Part shown: positions 15,616 through 18,141 of the stretch, in pieces | Layout: each line of letters begins with the position of its first letter | Position numbering within the stretch: position 1 is the stretch's first letter | DNA from: Deltaproteobacteria bacterium | Lineage (GTDB): Bacteria; Desulfobacterota; DSM-4660; Desulfatiglandales; HGW-15 | Length of the DNA stretch: 18,141 nucleotides | Assembly (NCBI GenBank): GCA_019308985.1 | Contig: JAFDHB010000059.1 | Span: 1 to 18,141 of the forward strand | Direction: 5' to 3' | Notes under the pieces: generated by a model | What the model was told of the DNA's origin: nothing | The model's database searches: none | What the model saw: only the letters and a program-made list of their open reading frames with translations | Program-made: the position numbers and the translations under genes

Positions 15616-16938
15616 TCAAGTTTTGCCCGAAGACACCCATCCTTTGACCTTCTCCGCCTTCTCCTTGGCGTCCATCATGATTTCGGCAATATCCAGGTGT
15701 GCCAGCCTCCTATTCTCCATGACAAGGCGACCGTTTATGATTGCATGAACCACGTCGCTGCCCTTGGCCGCGTAAACGAGATGGGAGTAGGGATTATACA
15801 TGGGCGTGAGATGGGGTTTTTCAAGGTCAAGGACTATGACGTCGGCCTTCTTACCGATCTCTATGGATCCGATTTTGTCTCCCATGCCAAGCGCCCCGGC
15901 ACCTTCCTTCGTGGCCATTTTCAGCACGGTCAAGGCATCCATAACAGTGGTGTCGAGTGTACTCAGCTTGTGAAGTTTCGCGGCCATGTCCATTTCGGAA
16001 AACATGTCCAGGTTGTTGTTGGATGCACAGCCGTCCGTTCCCAGACCCACTGTCAGCTTGGCTGCTATCATCTTTGGCACCGGCGCAATGCCCGATGCCA
16101 GTTTCATGTTACTCTCTGGGTTGTGGATGGCCTTGACACCATTTTCTGCCAGGAGCTTGATATCCTCATCCTTCAAGTGGACGCAATGGGCAACTATGAG
16201 GCGGGGGCCTAGGAGACCGAGGGTTTGCAAGTGCTCCACCGGACTTCGGCCGTATCTTTTCCTGATTTCCTCGAGCTCGCTCCGGGTTTCGGCGAGGTGC
16301 AGAATAAGCGGCACGTCGTGTTCCAGGGCCATTTCCTTCGCCCTGGTGAGGATCCCAGGACTGCATGTAAAGAGGGAATGGGGCTCAACCGCTATGGATA
16401 CAAGAGGATCGCCCTTCCACTTCCCTATGAGTGCCTCCGTGTACTTGAACCCGTTCTCGATGGGGCCATAATTCGGAGAATCAAAATCATAGAGGACTTC
16501 CCCTACGAGGCAACGCATCCCCGCTTCCTTGGCGGCCCTGGCCACCTCATCCTCAAACAGGTACATATCACAAAAAGTAGTGGTCCCAGAAAGGATCATC
16601 TCGGCGCATGCCAGCAGTGACCCCTTGTAGACAAAGTCAGAATCCATCCTGCTTTCTACCGGGAAGATATAATTATTGAGCCATTCCATCAGAGGAAGGT
16701 CGTCTGCGAGGCCCCTGAAGAGACTCATGGCAGCATGGGTGTGCCCATTTACGATTCCAGGCATCACGATACAGCCTTCGGCATCCAGGACCTTTCGGGC
16801 AGATGCTTGATCCAGACCGTCTCCCACGTAGCAGATGGCATCCCCTCTTATGCCCAGGTCACCTCTCTCGATGATCTTGCACTCCTCGTCCATTGTAACA
16901 ATCATTGCGTTCTTTACGAGTATATCAAAGTGTTCCAC
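15616..16938 (-). CDS. mtaD: Amidohydrolase, 5-methylthioadenosine/S-adenosylhomocysteine deaminase type
   Basis: Cytoplasmic metal-dependent deaminase of 440 residues, likely converting 5'-methylthioadenosine, S-adenosylhomocysteine or adenosine to the 6-oxo (inosine-type) product with release of ammonia. Amidohydrolase landmarks are all present: H66 and H68 (NGHTH), E95 (PVES), H187 (VEPHS), H214 and E217 (LHLAET), H251 (AHC) and D302 (GTDG). They follow the order seen in the Thermotoga enzyme TM0936. The start is GTG 16936-16938 with AGGAG eight bases before it. It lies 83 nt downstream of a purine nucleoside phosphorylase on the same strand, which supports a nucleoside substrate over other members of this broad family (guanine deaminase, atrazine hydrolases). 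Confidence 0.9.
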   Translation of the reverse strand: MEHFDILVKNAMIVTMDEECKIIERGDLGIRGDAICYVGDGLDQASARKVLDAEGCIVMPGIVNGHTHAAMSLFRGLADDLPLMEWLNNYIFPVESRMDSDFVYKGSLLACAEMILSGTTTFCDMYLFEDEVARAAKEAGMRCLVGEVLYDFDSPNYGPIENGFKYTEALIGKWKGDPLVSIAVEPHSLFTCSPGILTRAKEMALEHDVPLILHLAETRSELEEIRKRYGRSPVEHLQTLGLLGPRLIVAHCVHLKDEDIKLLAENGVKAIHNPESNMKLASGIAPVPKMIAAKLTVGLGTDGCASNNNLDMFSEMDMAAKLHKLSTLDTTVMDALTVLKMATKEGAGALGMGDKIGSIEIGKKADVIVLDLEKPHLTPMYNPYSHLVYAAKGSDVVHAIINGRLVMENRRLAHLDIAEIMMDAKEKAEKVKGWVSSGKT

Positions 16939-17021
16939 GGAATCCGCTCCTGACCAAGAAACGTTTACGCAAACCTAGAAAGATTCGATGTGTTGAGAAA
17001 AGCTACAGAAGTTTGTGGCCG

Positions 17022-17858
17022 TCATTGTGGCATGCTCCCAATGATCTTTTTCCATAACCGCCCAAGGGACGGGCTTGCCTTCCTTGCGGTAGCAATGACC
17101 TTTTCAATGGAAGTCCCCTCCATGCAGTCCGGGAGGTTGACGTTGGTGATCACTACGATTCCCAGGATTCTCATACCACAGTGTACGCCCACTATTACCT
17201 CCAATACGGTGGACATACCTACTGCGTCCCCGCCTATCATCCTGAGGAATCGGGTCTCCGCAGGAGTTTCAAGGCTGGGCCCCACGATCCCCACGTACAC
17301 TCCTTCCTTCAGCATGATACCTGTCTCCAATGCGGCCTCCTTGGCTAGGGCCGATAACTGAGGGTCATAGACTTTGGACATATCCGGGAACCGTGGGCCG
17401 AATGCATCAAGGTTCGGGCCTATCAAAGGGTTGCTTCCCGTCAAGTTTATGTGATCGGTGATCAAAAGAAGATCGCCGGACTCGAGCAAGGGATTTAGTC
17501 CTCCCGCGGCACTGGATATGAAGAGGTGTCTTACACCAATCCTGGCCATCACCCTGATCGGGAATGTGATTTCCAATGGAGAGTATCCTTCGTATAGGTG
17601 AAACCTCCCTTCCATCACCATAATGGTCCTGCCTTCCACTGTCCCGATCAATAGGTTCCCTTCGTGCCCTTCCACGGTCGATACGGGAAAGTTGGGAATT
17701 TCCTTGTAGGGCAGCTTGAGCTCCACAACCATTACCTTGCTGATATCTCCAAGGCCTGTGCCGGTAATCATGCCTGCGATAGGTTCCCGCTCCATCTTGG
17801 CCAGAAGGAAATCAGCAGACTCCTGAACCCCTCTCATGATCTTTTCAGTGCCGGACAT
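17022..17858 (-). CDS. punA: Purine nucleoside phosphorylase (trimeric PunA/MTAP family)
   Basis: Splits purine nucleosides with phosphate to free base and (deoxy)ribose-1-phosphate in the cytoplasm. The 278-residue protein shows the trimeric-family motifs: phosphate loop GTGLG (33-37), VEGHEG (H65), MEGRFHLYEGY (R85, H87), AAGGLNP (117-123), GPSLETPAE with E197, VGMSTV with M215, and VITN with N239. An Asn at this last position (N243 in human PNP) favours 6-oxopurines such as inosine, guanosine or methylthioinosine; methylthioadenosine phosphorylases carry Asp. The ATG has GGGAG nine bases upstream. It is the first gene of the operon and hands on to the deaminase gene, a pairing that suggests MTA salvage through methylthioinosine. 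Confidence 0.92.
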   Translation of the reverse strand: MSGTEKIMRGVQESADFLLAKMEREPIAGMITGTGLGDISKVMVVELKLPYKEIPNFPVSTVEGHEGNLLIGTVEGRTIMVMEGRFHLYEGYSPLEITFPIRVMARIGVRHLFISSAAGGLNPLLESGDLLLITDHINLTGSNPLIGPNLDAFGPRFPDMSKVYDPQLSALAKEAALETGIMLKEGVYVGIVGPSLETPAETRFLRMIGGDAVGMSTVLEVIVGVHCGMRILGIVVITNVNLPDCMEGTSIEKVIATARKASPSLGRLWKKIIGSMPQ

Positions 17859-17964
17859 CTTTTTTGTCTCCCTTTGGTTCCTCTATTTGATCGCTTCTAT
17901 CGCCCGAAAGTGCCAAGATTCCCCGCTCCCCTTTCCAGGGCTCCCGGCATCGGCACGAGACAGG

Positions 17965-17992
17965 ATTATAGCCCATTTATACATTTTATCAA
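17965..17992 (-). promoter_or_regulatory. Sigma70-like promoter of the punA-mtaD operon
   Basis: On the minus strand TTGATA (complement of 17987-17992, five of six) is followed after 16 nt by a perfect TATAAT (complement of 17965-17970). The predicted start near 17958 leaves a leader of about 100 nt before the punA ATG. Confidence 0.75.
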
Positions 17993-18064
17993 CAGGTTGA
18001 TGCCATCTTACAATCTATTTAAAGGGCTCTTTGAGCAGCTCTATCACCGGGATTCATAAGAGTA

Positions 18065-18093
18065 TTGGAAAAAGCACAATTATTTGCTAGATT
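18065..18093 (+). promoter_or_regulatory. Possible promoter of the divergent gene starting at 18122
   Basis: TTGGAA (18065-18070), a 17-nt spacer and TAGATT (18088-18093), each four of six, with an extended -10 TG at 18085-18086. The predicted start near 18100 would leave a leader of about 22 nt. Confidence 0.4.
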
Positions 18094-18121
18094 CCAAAGG
18101 GACGGATTAAGAGGAACAGCC

Positions 18122-18141
18122 ATGGAAATTGACCTGCATAT
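18122..18141 (+). CDS. Start of a gene cut by the window edge, possibly PHP-domain protein
   Basis: ATG at 18122-18124 has AGAGGA six bases upstream and opens a frame reading MEIDLH before the sequence ends. PHP-domain phosphoesterases often begin in this way, with an Asp-Leu-His-x-His metal-binding strand right at the N-terminus. Only six full codons are visible, so the family is a guess; the start itself is better supported by the ribosome site and the promoter-like sequence before it. Confidence 0.45.

Noticed and set aside
15512..15748. Plus-strand frame of 78 codons with an AAAGGAG-like site at its ATG
   Set aside because: It runs about 130 nt antisense into the well-supported deaminase gene and its composition (Arg/Ser-rich, mirror of that gene) looks like a shadow frame. 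The ribosome-site match is probably chance in an A/G-rich stretch.
16969..17024. TGA stop of punA considered as a selenocysteine codon because selC is in the window
   Set aside because: The protein already has full family length at TGA, the downstream frame holds no conserved residues, and no hairpin of SECIS type is evident after the codon.

Overview
The window reads as chromosomal DNA of a Gram-negative, probably anaerobic bacterium. Desulfobacterota (the former Deltaproteobacteria) fits best, but this is an inference: there is a selenocysteine tRNA, a proteobacterial-type aspartate-semialdehyde dehydrogenase, a rubrerythrin-like diiron protein, a lipobox lipoprotein paired with a class A penicillin-binding protein, FxsA, and GTG/TTG starts mixed with ATG. 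There is no rRNA, phage, integrase, transposase or CRISPR array. Most of the window is housekeeping DNA with a few unusual arrangements.

Left part (1-4795). selC, the UCA-anticodon tRNA for selenocysteine, lies on the + strand with a strong intrinsic terminator. Facing it is a minus-strand operon: a sirtuin deacylase (cobB), asd overlapping it in an ATGA junction, then two different MFS carriers. A good sigma70-like promoter lies upstream of cobB.

Middle (5122-7690). A plus-strand cluster holds a ferritin/rubrerythrin-like diiron protein, an M29 aminopeptidase and a DEDD-type RNase H-fold nuclease of the YprB kind. It ends in a GC-rich hairpin that overlaps the last stop codon.

Right-centre (7999-15383, minus strand). 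In transcription order: a small ribbon-helix-helix protein, a RimK-like ATP-grasp ligase, a very large PBP1A-family peptidoglycan synthase, a TPR-like lipoprotein, FxsA and a PfkB-family sugar kinase. The PBP has an unusually long stretch between its SxN and KTG motifs. The helical lipoprotein directly downstream invites comparison with the E. coli LpoA-PBP1A pair. Two copies of a roughly 50-bp REP-like repeat follow the stop codons of the lipoprotein and the kinase.

Right end (15616-18141). A purine nucleoside phosphorylase and an MTA/SAH-type deaminase form a minus-strand operon behind a near-consensus promoter. Together they could run deaminate-then-phosphorolyse salvage of methylthioadenosine or adenosine. 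A divergent gene starts at 18122 and is cut by the window edge; its first residues (MEIDLH) resemble the start of PHP-domain proteins.

No clearly new defence or mobile system was found. The best leads are the PBP/lipoprotein/ATP-grasp cluster, the paired repeat element and the tandem-repeat operator candidate upstream of the ribbon-helix-helix gene.
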